Source: CAVRUD01 sp963849635
GTDB taxonomy: Bacteria > Chloroflexota > Chloroflexia > Thermomicrobiales > UBA6265
Assembly: GCA_963849635.1 (NCBI GenBank)
Contig: CAWKIA010000003.1
Location: 1 to 64,000 of the forward strand
Direction of reading: 5' to 3'
DNA: 64,000 bases
A program made the translations under genes and the position numbers. Shown here piece by piece: positions 18,743 to 29,367 of the stretch; position 1 is the stretch's first letter, and each line of letters begins with the position of its first letter. The notes below the pieces were generated by a model that saw only the letters and a list, made by a program, of their open reading frames with translations, was not told where the DNA came from and searched no databases.

Positions 18743-19129
18743 ATGAGCAAGCCGACGATTGCGATGTTTGGGTTCATTGTTGAAGACATGGCTCGGTCGC
18801 TGGCGTTCTACCGCAAGCTGGGCATTGAGTTTCCCGAGGGTAGTGATGAACGGGAGGGGTTGGTCATCCCGATTGGCGGTGGACTGCAGATGTTCTGGAG
18901 CACCGTGTTTGCGGCCAAGAACGATCCAGCGTGGACACCGCCGAGCGGCGGATATCGGATGCTGATGGAGTTCTTTGTTGAGGGCCGGGAGGCCGTTGAT
19001 GCCTTGTACGAATCACTAACTGCCGACGGCCACCCCGGCCATAAGCCGCCATTTGTTTCCGATTTTGGCGCCTACATGGCGATGATTGACGATCCCGATG
19101 GAAATACGATCCTAATCACTGCCGGGTAA
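18743..19129 (+). CDS. VOC (glyoxalase/bleomycin-resistance) superfamily protein
   Basis: 128 residues from ATG 18743. Paired beta-alpha-beta-beta-beta modules: MFGFIVEDMARSLAFYRKLG, then RMLMEFFVEGREAVDALYES and the closing AYMAMIDDPDGNTILI. The terminal D-P-D-G-N motif is characteristic. The first-module metal histidine position is occupied by other residues, so metal-dependent catalysis is uncertain; many such proteins bind a small ligand. Upstream GGGGG near 18735 is a weak ribosome site. A strong terminator follows directly. Confidence 0.85.
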   Translation: MSKPTIAMFGFIVEDMARSLAFYRKLGIEFPEGSDEREGLVIPIGGGLQMFWSTVFAAKNDPAWTPPSGGYRMLMEFFVEGREAVDALYESLTADGHPGHKPPFVSDFGAYMAMIDDPDGNTILITAG

Positions 19130-19134
19130 GAAGT

Positions 19135-19170
19135 GGGGGAGTTGGGATAGTCACCCAACTCCCCCTTTTT
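19135..19170 (+). terminator. Strong intrinsic terminator
   Basis: GGGGGAGTTGGG (19135-19146) pairs perfectly with CCCAACTCCCCC (19154-19165) around a 7-base loop and is followed by TTTTT. It begins six bases after the VOC stop and also separates it from the convergent GH4 gene. Confidence 0.92.
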
Positions 19171-19205
19171 GTGTCCAAGCTAGACCGGTGCGCCTGGTGC
19201 TTCCT

Positions 19206-20667
19206 CTAGCTCAATGTTGGAATCAGATCGCCATGAGCGGCAAGGAGATCGTCGACAAGGGACACGATCTGCTCCGGGTCGAGTTCGGCGGCGGTATGCG
19301 GGTCCAACATCGCCGCCTGATAGACGTGGTCGCGCCTGCCGGTGAGGGCGGCCTCGACGGTGAGGGTCTGAGGGTTGATGTTGGTCTGCATCAGGGCGGC
19401 GAGCTGGGGCGGCAAGGCGCCGATCGCCGTTGGCTGGACGCCGTTGCGGTCGATTAGGCAGGGGACTTCGACCGCCGCATCCTGCGGGAGGTTGGAAATG
19501 ATGTCGTTGTTCTCGACGTTGCCATAGATCACGCGCGGCTGGCCGGTTTCCATGCTGTGGATGATGAGCGAACCGTACTCGCCCGAATGAGTTGCTTTCC
19601 CAGCGGATGCCCCGGACTTCTTGCGCCGAGCCGTGACTTCTAGCCGGGTGGATTCGGCGAGCTCTGGCGCCGATTGCGCAAGAAGCGCAAGACGGCGTTC
19701 CATATGCCCCGACAGTCCACCTCCACCGCGGCTAGCCTCGTAGCGATCTGGCGCGGTGGGATCGGATGACGTCAAGGCGGCCTGCATCGCGCCCCACTCG
19801 GCCAACTGGTCTTCACAGCGGGCCGGATATTCGTCGAGCGGGATGTTGAAGGCATCGATGAGGTCGGGGCGGCCATCCTTGATGAACCAGGGCACGTACT
19901 CGGAGAAGTGTTCCTGAGTCTCAGTCACGAAGTACCCAAATCGCTTAAACACCTCGAAGCGGACCTGCTCGTAAGCGGGCTGCTTGTCCTCTGACACAAT
20001 CTGGCGGAGCCGTGGGTACAGATCCTCGCCCCGGTGCTCGAAGCGTAGGTAGAAGGCCATGTGGTTGATCCCGGCACAGCGGTAGTCGATCTCGCTGTAC
20101 GGGATCGAGGATGCGGGCCAGTTCCCCGGCGGTGCCTTGGACCGAGTGGCAAAGGCCGACCGTCTTGACGTTGGTGGCGCGATACATCGCCATCGTCAGC
20201 ATGGCCATCGGGTTGGTGTAGTTCAAGAAAAGCGCGTCCGGGCAAAGCTCTTCCATATCGGCGGCAATGTCGAGCAGGACGGGAATAGTGCGCAAAGCGC
20301 GCATGATGCCGCCGATGCCGAGCGTGTCGGCGATGGTCTGACGCAGCCCGTACTTCTTGGGAATCTCGAAGTCGGTAACAGTTGCCGGCCGGTATCCGCC
20401 GACCTGGATCATGTTGATCACATAGTTGGCCCCGTGCAGGGCCGTTCGTCGATCGGTTGTGGCTTCGACGTTGATTGAGACTCCAGCCTGTGAGGCGATT
20501 CTCTGGGCGACGAGTTCTGTCACGGCCAGGCGCTCCGGATCGATGTCCATCAGCGCGAACGTGGCATCGTGCAAGTCGGGGAACGTGAGGATGTCGCGGA
20601 TAAGGTTCCGGGCAAAGACCGTGCTGCCAGCGCCAATGAACGTGATTTTTGGTCCAGTTCCAGCCAT
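19206..20667 (-). pseudogene. GH4 alpha-galactosidase-like enzyme (MelA type), frameshifted
   Basis: NAD- and Mn-dependent glycosidase that works by a redox-elimination mechanism. ATG 20667 opens the Rossmann fold (KITFIGAGSTVFARNLIRD). CHSVQGT is the MelA-type metal cysteine/histidine motif; FLNYTNPMAMLTMAMYR is the GH4 signature. A single shift near 20100 links LARILD to YSEIDYRCAGINHMAFYLRF. Second half includes EYGSLIIHSMETGQPRVIYG. Restored length about 487 residues, slightly long for MelA (451) owing to residues around 300-340 (SRGGGGLSGHMERRLALLAQ). Followed upstream by another GH4 gene, so both probably serve the same plant-glycan diet. Confidence 0.85.
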
Positions 20668-20777
20668 GTCGTCGACGATGCTCCTTCGTGTTGCGGTCGC
20701 GATTCGCGTGTGCCCGGCGGCTAGCCGATTTTCAGTTTCAGGAGTCTACCTGTTCAACGACTCTACCGGGTGGATGC

Positions 20778-22147
20778 TCACGCCGAAACCTGTTTGGCCG
20801 GGACGTACGTACCGATTGGGGCCGGTAAATAGTCGGCCTGGAACGCGGTCATCTCCCGCACCAGCCGCTCGGCCAGCGTCCGATCCGGAACCAGGGCATC
20901 GAGACTCAGGGATTCGACCAGGAGATCGAAATCGGGAGCGACGCAGGCCTGGGCCAGGAGGTGTTGCTCGCGGGCGACCCGGGCGATCTCCTGGGTGATG
21001 GCGTCGTTGAACTGCACCGGCGTTCGCTCGATCGAACCGCTGCGAACCGTGACAGGGATCTCGACGTTGGCCTCCGGATCAACCCCGGCGATTGCGCCAC
21101 GATTGGGCAGGTTCAGATGGATAAAGAACTCGTCGCCGTGCGCCAAGGCGGCGATGAAGTCGTCAATGACCTCCCGGCTGTGGCCCGCGGTGAACTTGCC
21201 CTCAGCATTCTGGCGGAGACCGCCGCCGTCTCGCTCCTCGCGCCACCCGATCGGTTCAGGTTGGTCAAGGGCCCGCTCAAGGATCGAGCGCCTCCGAGAT
21301 TGCCGGGAACCGCGAAGCGGATCGATCTCTTGCGCCAGCGGGTCGACACCCCAGGCACGACCGTAGTCCGACTGGGCGTCGATGAAGCCGGGCAGAAACT
21401 CGATTGGGTGGCGGCGGTGGTTGGCGACCAGGCCACCGTATCTGCGAAAGACTTCTGTTCGGAAGGGGCCGTCAGAAACACGGGGAACGAGTTCCCCCAG
21501 GCCGTCCTGGTCGTAGACCGTGTCGCCAACCCGGACTTCACTGCAGTAGATGTGGTGGTTGTTGCCGGCGGCGGTGATCTTGACCTGGTCTTTCGGGAGC
21601 CCGAGCTGGTCGGCGAAGAGTCCTTCGGTGTCATCGACTCCGTGGCAGATGCCGTAGATCGGTAGTCCGTCGAGGTGCTCAAGGGCGGCGCAGAGCGGAT
21701 TCATCGGGTTGGTAAGCTGAAGGAGAGGAGCGCCCGGCCGACTGACCCGAAGCATCGTCCGGCCGATGTCGAGCAGGGGACCGGCGTGGCGGAGGGCGCG
21801 AAGCATGCCGCCAGGCCCGATCGTGTCACCGACCGGCTGAAAATCCCGTAGATCTGAGGAAAGATCGCGTCGTAACGCCAGAGGCGGTCGCCGCCTACCG
21901 AGATGGCGGTCAAGACGTAATCGGCGTCCCGAAGGGCGGTCTCCAGGTCGGTCGTCGCAATGACAGTCTTGGCCAGACCGCGCTCGCCGATAAGCCGCTC
22001 GAGCAACCGGCGCACAAGTTCAAGTGCCGCCGGATCGATGTCCATGAGGACGAGTTCGGCGCCATCGAGGGCGGGGTGAAGGAGGAAGTCGATATTGATC
22101 GCTGGACCCCAGGCGATCGATCCGGCCCCAATTGTGACGATGCGCAT
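20778..22147 (-). pseudogene. GH4 family glycosidase (alpha-galacturonidase-like), frameshifted
   Basis: ATG 22147 (GAGGT upstream) starts RIVTIGAGSIAWGPAIN, the GH4 NAD-binding turn. LTAISVGGDRLWRYD, LLQLTNPMNPLCAALE, YGICHGVDDTEGL (metal cysteine-histidine) and ITAAGNNHHIY follow. One shift near 21835, next to a run of four T, joins QIYGIF to QPVGDTIGPGGMLRALR. C-terminus: PVTVRSGSIERTPVQFNDAI. Restored length about 456 residues. CHG rather than CHS-VQ places it away from MelA and nearer the uronide-active GH4 members, but substrate assignment is uncertain. Confidence 0.8.
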
Positions 22148-22171
22148 CACGTTCTACCTCGTGAAATCGGG

Positions 22172-23098
22172 CTAGCAGATCATGCCGCGCTTGCCATCAG
22201 GACCGTGGGCGATCGGGTCATCGCCGATCCAGCGCTCGTCGATGGGTTCGGAGGCGAGTTGATAGCGCGAGTCCGACGAGATCCGAATTCGATCGGAGTG
22301 ATTGTCCAGCGAGCAGTGGATGGTCTGGATTGAGAACCAGGAGGTCGCCAGCGGTGTATTCGGAGGTGAGCCAGGGGAGACCGAGCTGGCGCTGAAGAGC
22401 GGTCGGGTCGTCGGAGAGGGTGCCATTCCACCATTTCTCGCCGGTGCGAAAGAGGGCGGCGTCGGCCTCGTTCTCGCAGAAGGCGTCGACGTCTTTGTTC
22501 AGGTAGGCCTGTTTCAGCTCTTCGAGCCGGTTGGATTTGCCAAGAATCATGAGGCCGCCAAGGTTGAAATCGACATCTCCGAGCGGCACCCAGGCGGTGT
22601 AGAGGCGCGTGGTGCCGCGATTCATGAAAACGGCGTCGCCATGGGGGGCTGTCCCTTGCCCGGGGAAATAGCGCGGAGCCAGGTGTAATCAAAATGGCGC
22701 ACGGGTCCGTCGAGGAGCCGTTCAAAGAATTCGATCATCCGGCCACTGTAGAGGAGTTTTTCGAGCGGTTCGTTGTGCCTGGCGAACTCCGGGGCGAACT
22801 TGACCTTGGTCTCGGCAGCGGCAATGGCATCGTCCGGGTCGGTGCCGGGTGCGAGATGGCCAGCAGCGGCCAGGCGATCGACGACGACGGCTCGGGCGGC
22901 GAGGACTTCGGCGCGGTCGAGGTAGCCGGGTAGGTACAGGTACCCGTCGGCGTCCATCCGGCGGCGCAGCTCTGCTGGATCACCGAGGGCATCGCCGGAG
23001 GGCCGCAGCGGTCTGAGCCGGCCCTCGCTCGTGTCGAGGTCGACGCCGCACGACGTCAGCGGCGGGTATGACGTGCGCTGGGGAGCGGTCTGAACCAC
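22172..23098 (-). pseudogene. Phytanoyl-CoA dioxygenase (PhyH) family protein, frameshifted
   Basis: Fe(II)/2-oxoglutarate oxygenase fold. GTG 23098 has GGAGG upstream. First frame: LRRRMDADGYLYLPGYLDRA, GPVRHFDYTWLRAISPGKGQ. After a shift near 22640 the iron ligand pair H-G-D appears (PPHGDAVFMNRGTTRLYTAW), with VPLGDVDFNLGGLMILGKSN. A second shift near 22330 brings the distal histidine (IHTIHCSLDNHSDRIRISSD) and the arginine that binds 2-oxoglutarate. Stop at 22172. Restored length about 308 residues. PhyH genes inside glycoside-utilisation clusters are common but their substrates are unknown. Confidence 0.78.
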
Positions 23099-23232
23099 AG
23101 AAGCCTCCGAGCGTGCATCAACTGATTGGGCCGGTCGTTCAACTAGTGTAGAGTGGTACAGGTTGAAGTGGTTCCGCCTATCTATTCCGCGCCAGCCTAG
23201 CAAAGGCTGCGCTGAGGGAGCGCCGGGGGTTG

Positions 23233-24502
23233 TCAGCTCCCGGTGGAGTCCAGAACGAGAACCCAGTCCTCCCCGGGACCGCTTGTGGGCGGGGAGAAGG
23301 TCGAATTGGGCTCCAGATCGATGGTCCGCGTCTCACCGGAGCGAGGATCGAACCAGGATGCGGCTGGCGTTGAGGGAAATGCACCGAGATCGATTGTGAC
23401 CGGACTACCCGTGGGGAGATAGACAAAAGCGTAGGAGAAATCGGAAGAGCGAGCCGCCCGCACGTGATCGCTGCCCGCACCGGCGTCGGACACGATCAGC
23501 GATTGGTCTGGAATGCGGTCGAATACCGGACGAGATTCAATCAAGGCGCGGGCATGCCGCATCTGGCTGCTGCCCGGGAGATCGAGAGCTTCCTGCCAGG
23601 GTCGGCGGGCGCCAAACTTGCCCGGATCGCCCCCCGTCCAGAACTGGAAGATGCTGTTGGCGCCGTAGGTGTGGCCGCACGATCCGGCAAACAGCGACCA
23701 GTAGGCTGCCTTGCGCGCGTCCCAGTCGGAGAAGTGGCCGAGTTCGGGCTTCCAGTTGACCGGGTGATCCTCGTAACAGGGTTCGCCGTCCAAGATGGGC
23801 TTAGTGGGAACGCGGTTGTAATCGGCCTCAATGATCTGGTAGTTGGGGCCGTTCAGTTCGTGGTGCCCGGATTGGATCATGTTGAAATCGAGCCAGTCCT
23901 CGTCATGGACGAAGCTGGCGGATGAGGACCGGCCCTGAGGATGGAATGTGCGGAGGTGCCGCCCACCATCTCCAGCCGTTAGTCCTTCTGCCATCGAGCG
24001 CCAGATAGCAACATGCTCAGGTGTCGCCGGATTGCGGTCGCCGCCCAGGATCCAGATGATCTGGTGCGTCCTTGTATCGCTCTCCCAGGAAACGACCATA
24101 GACAGCAGCGTTGTCGATTGTGAAGACTTCCGGCCCTGAACCCCAGCTCATGGGACCAACCTTGTCGGCCCAGGTCGGTAGCATGCCGACGTACATGCCA
24201 AGTTCGGCGGCGCGGTTGACGATCCAGTCGACGTGGCGGAAGTAGGCGTCGTTTGGGCGGGTGGGATCTTGATCGTGGAGCGGAAGATCGCCGTAGGCGT
24301 TCGGATCGCTCGAGCCCTCAAACTCGGAAATCACCACTGCCTGGATCACCGTGAAGCCCTTAGCGGCGCGGTCTTCCAGATACCTATTCGCGTCCTCCCG
24401 GTTCAGGCGGTGGAAGAGTTCCCAGGCGGTATCTCCAAGAAAAAAGAATGGGGACCCGTTCGCGTTGGTGAGGAAGCGGCGATTCTGGCTGACGGAGAGC
24501 AT
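23233..24502 (-). pseudogene. GH140-like apiosidase (DUF4038) protein, frameshifted
   Basis: ATG 24502 (MLSVSQNRRFLTNANGSPFF). The DUF4038 domain shows FFLGDTAWELFHRLNREDAN, AAKGFTVIQAVVISEFEG and, after a shift near 24070, IIWILGGDRNPATPEHVAIW, which is the family signature. Later: DEDWLDFNMIQSGHHELNGP, KPILDGEPCYEDHP with a candidate catalytic acidic residue. The C-terminal 90 residues (YAFVYLPTGSPVTIDLGAFP, FDPRSGETRTID) match the associated putative collagen-binding beta domain. Restored length about 423 residues; no signal peptide. GH140 enzymes cleave apiose linkages of rhamnogalacturonan II. Confidence 0.78.
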
Positions 24503-24687
24503 CGGGGCGGGTTCCTTTCGCAGTCGATCGTCCAGTGCTGAGCGACTTCGGCGAACCGGAAATGTCATGGCAAGGAGATGATGGCCGACTCGGCTGACGG
24601 CGGCATCTACCGGCCAGCGCTTCTGCGCGTCGGGGAGTGAGTCTGGCAACGACTGTCGGTAGCTGCGGTCGCTCACCGAGGAGCAAC

Positions 24688-25792
24688 CGATCTGCGCCCT
24701 TTCACAATGTGGTAACGACCGATTGTCGCCAATGCCGCGGGTATCTTGGGGGTGCTTACTCACAAGAGCAGGAGATCGCCTCATGGCCGAAGCTGAGAAA
24801 GGGAAACAGCGCTGGATGCAACAAGCTGGGATGGGTGGCGGCTTACGGATGGTTCGCGAGGAGCTGGTCTGGTTACGGCGCCGCCTGCCCAGGCTGGGCC
24901 CCTCAGTCCGGAAGCTGAGTAAAGGCTACGCTGACTGGAGCACGTGAACAGGACCAGCGTCGGCGAGGCGTCCGTGCCTTGCTGGTGCCGGTCTCGACGA
25001 TTATCGTCTGGCGTAGACGCTACCACCCCGACGACCTCACCACGCTGGAGCCCCGCTCGCGCCGCCCTCATCGGACCCGGCGCGCGACCTGGACCGCAGC
25101 GCAGGAGTCTGCGGTTTTGGCCCTGCGCCAGCAACACCCCCGCATGGGCAAGGGGCCGCTCCGGTTCTCTGCTGGCGTAGCGAGGTTACCACCTGAGCGC
25201 TTTGCAGATCGATCGGATGCTGAAGAGCCTTTGCCATTGACCCTGCAGAGCGTTCCTCTTACGATGCGGGTTCGCTGCGAACGGCCCACCGGCCGTATGG
25301 CCACGCGGGTGCCAAGGATAAGAGCACTCCGACTGAGCCAGCGTCCTGGTTTAGCTGAATGATGACTGCGTTCGCTGCCAGGCGTCGAACACCGCCAGTT
25401 CACCGCGATCGCCGTTGTCAGCCGCTGCGCGGTGGCCGGGGTCCGAGCGACGGCCTTGGCGGTGATCGCGACTGCCTTTCTGGACGAGCTCCTCGCCCGG
25501 ATGCCTTTGCCCGTCTAGGCATCGGGTCGCCGGGGGCAGTGAGTCATGCCGGGGTTCGAGACGCCCTGCGGGATCGGTGCATCGGTGTCTGCGTTGTGCC
25601 ATCGCGCTATCCTCCATCAAGGAAGGGTGAGCGAACGGTTGCCCAGCGTTCTGGGAGTGTACGGTGAACACCACGTCATCGCTGACGATGCAACCGCCGC
25701 GTGCCGGGGGCTTCGAAACAATGCGACACCTACTTCGGGTACAATCTGCGCCGTTTGGCTGCCGTCGTCTAACCTGCGCGACTTTCTTGACA
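24688..25792 (+). mobile_element. Decayed IS481-type element, copy A
   Basis: Alignable by eye with the intact copy at 47199-48358 over nearly the whole length, from a degenerate left end (CACAATGTGGTAACG, compare CACATGTGAGACG) to a right end finishing in GACA at 25792. The transposase frame is destroyed by stops and indels. One internal block of 140 bases (25025-25164) is identical to the intact copy whereas both flanks are clearly diverged. No target duplication can be recognised. Ends are approximate, the left one by several bases. Confidence 0.75.
24783..25760 (+). pseudogene. IS481-type transposase remnant
   Basis: Starts at ATG 24783 with MAEAEKGKQRWMQQAGMGGG, the homologue of MAKHSKRNRRRMHQAGMGGG in the intact copy, then is interrupted by stops near 24945 and by several frameshifts. 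The conserved block DDLTTLEPRSRRPHRTRRAT is intact at DNA level. The DDE core is not readable in one frame. Non-functional. Confidence 0.8.
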
Positions 25793-25815
25793 GGGAAACC
25801 CAGCGAAAACATAAT
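25787..25815 (+). promoter_or_regulatory. Sigma-70 promoter for the second sugar importer, -35 at the IS end
   Basis: TTGACA (25787-25792), a 17-base spacer and CATAAT (25810-25815): a near-consensus promoter about 78 bases upstream of the binding-protein start at 25893. The -35 hexamer coincides with the inferred right terminus of the decayed IS copy. Confidence 0.75.
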
Positions 25816-25892
25816 CGCCCGGAGTCGCGACATTTCAGCCCTGTGATTCTTGGCATGCCTCAGTGACGGGGCATCGTTGGCGAGGAGCCGCC

Positions 25893-27217
25893 GTGACTAA
25901 TCGACGTTCCCATCGTTCGCCAAGTCCATCCGCGTTTGGATACCAGACTTGGACGCCGTGGAGTCCTGAAGGGAGCCGCTGGAGCCGCGGCCCTCGGTCT
26001 CGGCCTCCGCGCCGGGATCACTGGCGCTCAAGTCACGCCGGGCACCGCGACTGGCGAACTCAAGGTTGGCTCGAACTATTCGAACGACATTCCCAAGCAG
26101 GGGCTTCACGCCGCGATCGATGCGTTCCCGAACAAGAACGTCACGATCAGCCTCAACGAGGTCGACCACAACACCTTCCAGGAGAACATCACCACCTACC
26201 TGCAGAATCCGGACGATGTGATCCCCTGGTTCGCCGGCTACCGGATGCAGTTCTTTGCGGCTCAGGAGCTTCTCGGCGACATCACCGACGTCTGGGATGC
26301 CGGGCCTGAACGATGTCCTGACCGAGGGTTTCAAGCTCGCCTCGACCGGGCAGGACGGCAAGCTGTATTTCGTGCCGTGGACCTACTACTGCTGGGGCAT
26401 CCACTACCGGCCGAGCGTCTTCGAGGCGAACGGCTGGACTCCGCCGGCAACCCTGGACGAGCTGACGAGCCTGGCGCGACAACATGCAGCCGCGGGCATT
26501 ATCCCGTTCGCGCTCGGCAACGACGGCCGCTGGCCGGCGATGGGCACGTTCGACCAGCTGAATTTCCGCCTGAACGGCTATCAGTTCCACGTCGACCTGA
26601 TGGCCGGCCGGGAGAGCTGGACCGACGAGCGCGTCAAGAACGTCTTCACGCAGTGGGAGTCGTTCCTGCCCTACCACCAGGAAAATCCCAACGGGCGAAC
26701 GTGGGAGGAGGCCGCCGCCGCACTCGTCAGCAAAGAAGCCGGCATGATGACCATCGGCAACTTCGTCGGCGAAGTCTTCCCGGACGGTGACGATCTCGGA
26801 CCTCGACTTCTTCCCCTGGCCGGAACTGAATCCGGAGTTCGGCATCGACACGATCGAGGCCCCGATCGACGGCTGGATGATGGCCGCCGATCCCGAAGAA
26901 CGCCGAAGCCGCCAAGGAACTCCTCTATCACTTGGGCACGGCTGTGGCGCAGGAGGCCTTCCTGTCGAAGTAACCCGAACGTGATCGCGGCGGCGACCGA
27001 TGCCGACCAGTCGGTCTACAGCGCGCTACAGCAGAAGTCGCTCGAGGCAGTCGCTGCCGCTCTGGCGTGACGCAGTTCCTCGACCGTGATGCCAGCCCGG
27101 AGTTCGCCGTCGAACGTGGCGGGCCCGGTCTTCGCCGACTTCCTGGCGGACCCGTCGAGCATCGACTCCATCCTCGAAGACATGCAGGCTCAGGCCGAAG
27201 CAATCTACGCGGAGTAA
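25893..27217 (+). pseudogene. Sugar ABC transporter substrate-binding protein, second importer, frameshifted
   Basis: GTG 25893 follows GAGGAG (25882-25887). A Tat signal is readable (LGRRGVLKGAAGAAALGLGL, then GITGAQ). Mature part: TGELKVGSNYSNDIPKQGLH, NVTISLNEVDHNTFQENITT, YLQNPDDVIPWFAGYRMQFF; after a shift near 26300, KLYFVPWTYYCWGIHYRPSV, FEANGWTPPATLDELTSLAR, SKEAGMMTIGNFVGEVFPDG; further shifts near 25930, 26790, 26890, 26970 and 27065 reach DFFPWPELNPEFGIDTIEAP, AKELLYHLGTAVAQEAFLSK, NPNVIAAATDADQSVYSALQ and DPSSIDSILEDMQAQAEAIY. About 440 residues restored. CUT1 family; ligand unknown. Confidence 0.82.
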
Positions 27218-27223
27218 GGCGAC

Positions 27224-27266
27224 GCGCGCCCGCCGATGTACGCGCATCGGCGGGCGCGCTTTTCTT
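27224..27266 (+). terminator. Intrinsic terminator/attenuator between binding protein and permease
   Basis: GCGCGCCCGCCGAT (27224-27237) pairs perfectly with ATCGGCGGGCGCGC (27246-27259), followed by TTTTCTT. Position right after the binding-protein stop fits partial termination that makes the binding protein more abundant than the permeases. Confidence 0.88.
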
Positions 27267-27285
27267 ACAGGGTGCGGGGGCAGCG

Positions 27286-28281
27286 GTGGCGACGGCAACG
27301 CAGGTTCAAAGTCCGGCAATACCCGCGGCCAAAGCGAAGGCGCGCGGCCATCGCAACTTCGATGGGCGCGACCGGTGGGTCGTGCTCGCGATGGCCGGAA
27401 TACCGACGATCTCTGCACGTCGGTCTGGTCTGGATTCCGACCATCGCGTCGATCGTGCTGTCTTTCACGGACTGGAAGGGGATCCGGTTCAGCGATATCA
27501 ACTGGGTCGGCTTCAAGAATTACGAGCAGATCTTCACCGTCTTTGACCGGAACTTTTTCCAGGCGCTTATCAACAACTCGGTGCTGTTGGTCATTCCTCT
27601 TATTAGGACCTTCCGCGCTCGGCATGCTCCTGGCCTATCTCCTCGATCAGGGATGTCCGCGGCACCCGGTTCTACCAGGGAATCTTCTTTACGCCGGTCG
27701 TGCTTTCACTCGCCGTCGTCGGTTTCATGTGGCAAAGCGTCATCTACTCGACCGAGAACGGGCTCGCTACCCAATCTTCGGCGGCGGCAAGGCAATTGAC
27801 TGGCTCGGCAACCAGTCATTTCTGATTCCGATCGGCGACGACTACGGCGTGTCCAGGAACTTTGTCGCGATCCTTGTCGCGATCGCGTGGCGGCACGCCG
27901 GTTACATCATGGTGCTCTATCTCGCCGGTCTGAAAAGCGTCGACTCTCTCTCTGCGGGAAGCGGCGTTGCTGGACGGCAGCAACGAGTGGCAAGTCTTCC
28001 GCCACGTCATTTTCCCGTCGCTCAAGCCAATCAACGTCGTCGTCGCAGTGATCACGGTTATCGAGGCGCTGAGAGCGTTCGACATCATCTACGTGCTGAA
28101 CACACCTCGGAGAACGGAAGTGCTTTCCATTCTGACCACCAACAATCTGCTCGGTGAGGGAGGAGGGAACGTTGGCCGCGGTTCCGCCTACGCAACGATT
28201 CTATTCGTCCTCTGCTTCGGCTTCGTTATCTGGTATGTGACGAATCACTACCGCAGAACCCAGGAAGGAGCCGACTCATGA
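27286..28281 (+). pseudogene. Sugar ABC transporter permease (MalF type), second importer, frameshifted
   Basis: GTG 27286. First helix frame reads RDRWVVLAMAGIPT; a shift near 27405 gives IPTIASIVLSFTDWKGIRFS and WVGFKNYEQIFTVFDRNFFQ; further shifts near 27605, 27640-27760 and 27950 give ALGMLLAYLLDQ, FFTPVVLSLAVVGFMW, RHAGYIMVLYLAGLKSV and the final frame LLDGSNEWQVFRHVIFPSLK (EAA loop) with RAFDIIYVLNTP. The stop overlaps the next start (ATGA at 28278). About 330 residues restored. Confidence 0.8.
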
Positions 28282-29173
28282 GTGCCGGCACCGTCGTCAA
28301 TTCCGAACGTCGCCGCCGCATCCGGCCCACGCGCGTCCTGCTCTACGGCTTTCTTTCGCTGACAGCGTTCGTCTGGCTCGTTCCGATTGCCGGAGCGGTC
28401 TTCGCTTCGCTGCGGCCCGTTCGCCGACACCGTCCAGGACGGCTTCTTTTCGTGGCCGAATTCTCTGACCCTGAACAATTATCGAGATGCATGGGATCAG
28501 GGCGACATTCCGCGCAAATACTGGAACACGATGGTGATTCTCGTGCCGGCTCTTGCGCTCACGCTCTTCTTTTCGAGCATGGTGGCGTTCGTCTGCAGCC
28601 GGTATTACGTGGAGGTTCAATATTCTGCTGCTGTGTGTATTTACCGCTGGCAATCTCTTGCCGCAGCAGATCATCATTCAGCCCCTCTTCCAGTTCTACA
28701 ACCGTGTCGAGTTGCCGGAATTCCTCTCCAACTCGGGCAAGCTCAATGGAAGCGCCCTGGGGCTCATCTTGATCCACGTCGCATTTCAGAGTGGATTCTG
28801 TACCTTCGTCCTTAGCAACTACATGAAACTTCTGCCGAAGTCACTGAATGAAGCGGCCAGGATCGACGGCGCCGGCGTCTGGAAGCAGTACTGGCAGATC
28901 ATCATGCCGCTGACGCTGCCGGCAATCGCGGCACTGGCCACGCTGGAGTTCACCTGGATCTACAACGACTTCTTCTGGGCGGTGGTCCTGGAGCAGCAGG
29001 GAGCGGACCGGCCGATCACGTCGTCGCTGGCCAACCTCGGCGGCGAGTTCTTCACCGACGACAACCTGATCGCCGCGGCCTCGATGTACGTCGCCCTGCC
29101 GACATTGATCGTCTACTTTGCGCTCCAGCGCTACTTCATCGCCGGGCTGACGATCGGCGCGGAGAAGGGCTGA
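28278..29173 (+). pseudogene. Sugar ABC transporter permease (MalG type), second importer, frameshifted
   Basis: ATG 28278 overlaps the preceding stop. Frames: LLYGFLSLTAFVWLVPIAGA; shift near 28415 to FADTVQDGFFSWPNSLTLNN and YWNTMVILVPALALTLFFSS; shift near 28615 to NLLPQQIIIQPLFQFYNRVE, LPKSLNEAARIDGAGVWKQY (EAA motif) and the typical end YFALQRYFIAGLTIGAEKG. About 298 residues restored. No ATPase gene accompanies either importer in this window, so a shared MsiK/UgpC-like ATPase elsewhere is expected. Confidence 0.83.
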
Positions 29174-29367
29174 GCAGTTTTAAGGGTCGCCGTGTACTGG
29201 ACAGGGTGTGCAGCGCCCTGTTACCCGAGCCGTCGCACCACGAGTGGACGCACCTCGGCGATCCGGCGCGAATCCCCATCGACGATTCGGACCGCACGCC
29301 CAGGGCTGGATTGTGCCTGTGACCAGCTGCGGTCTCGGCAATGAAGGTAGGTCGCCGAGGGGATGCG

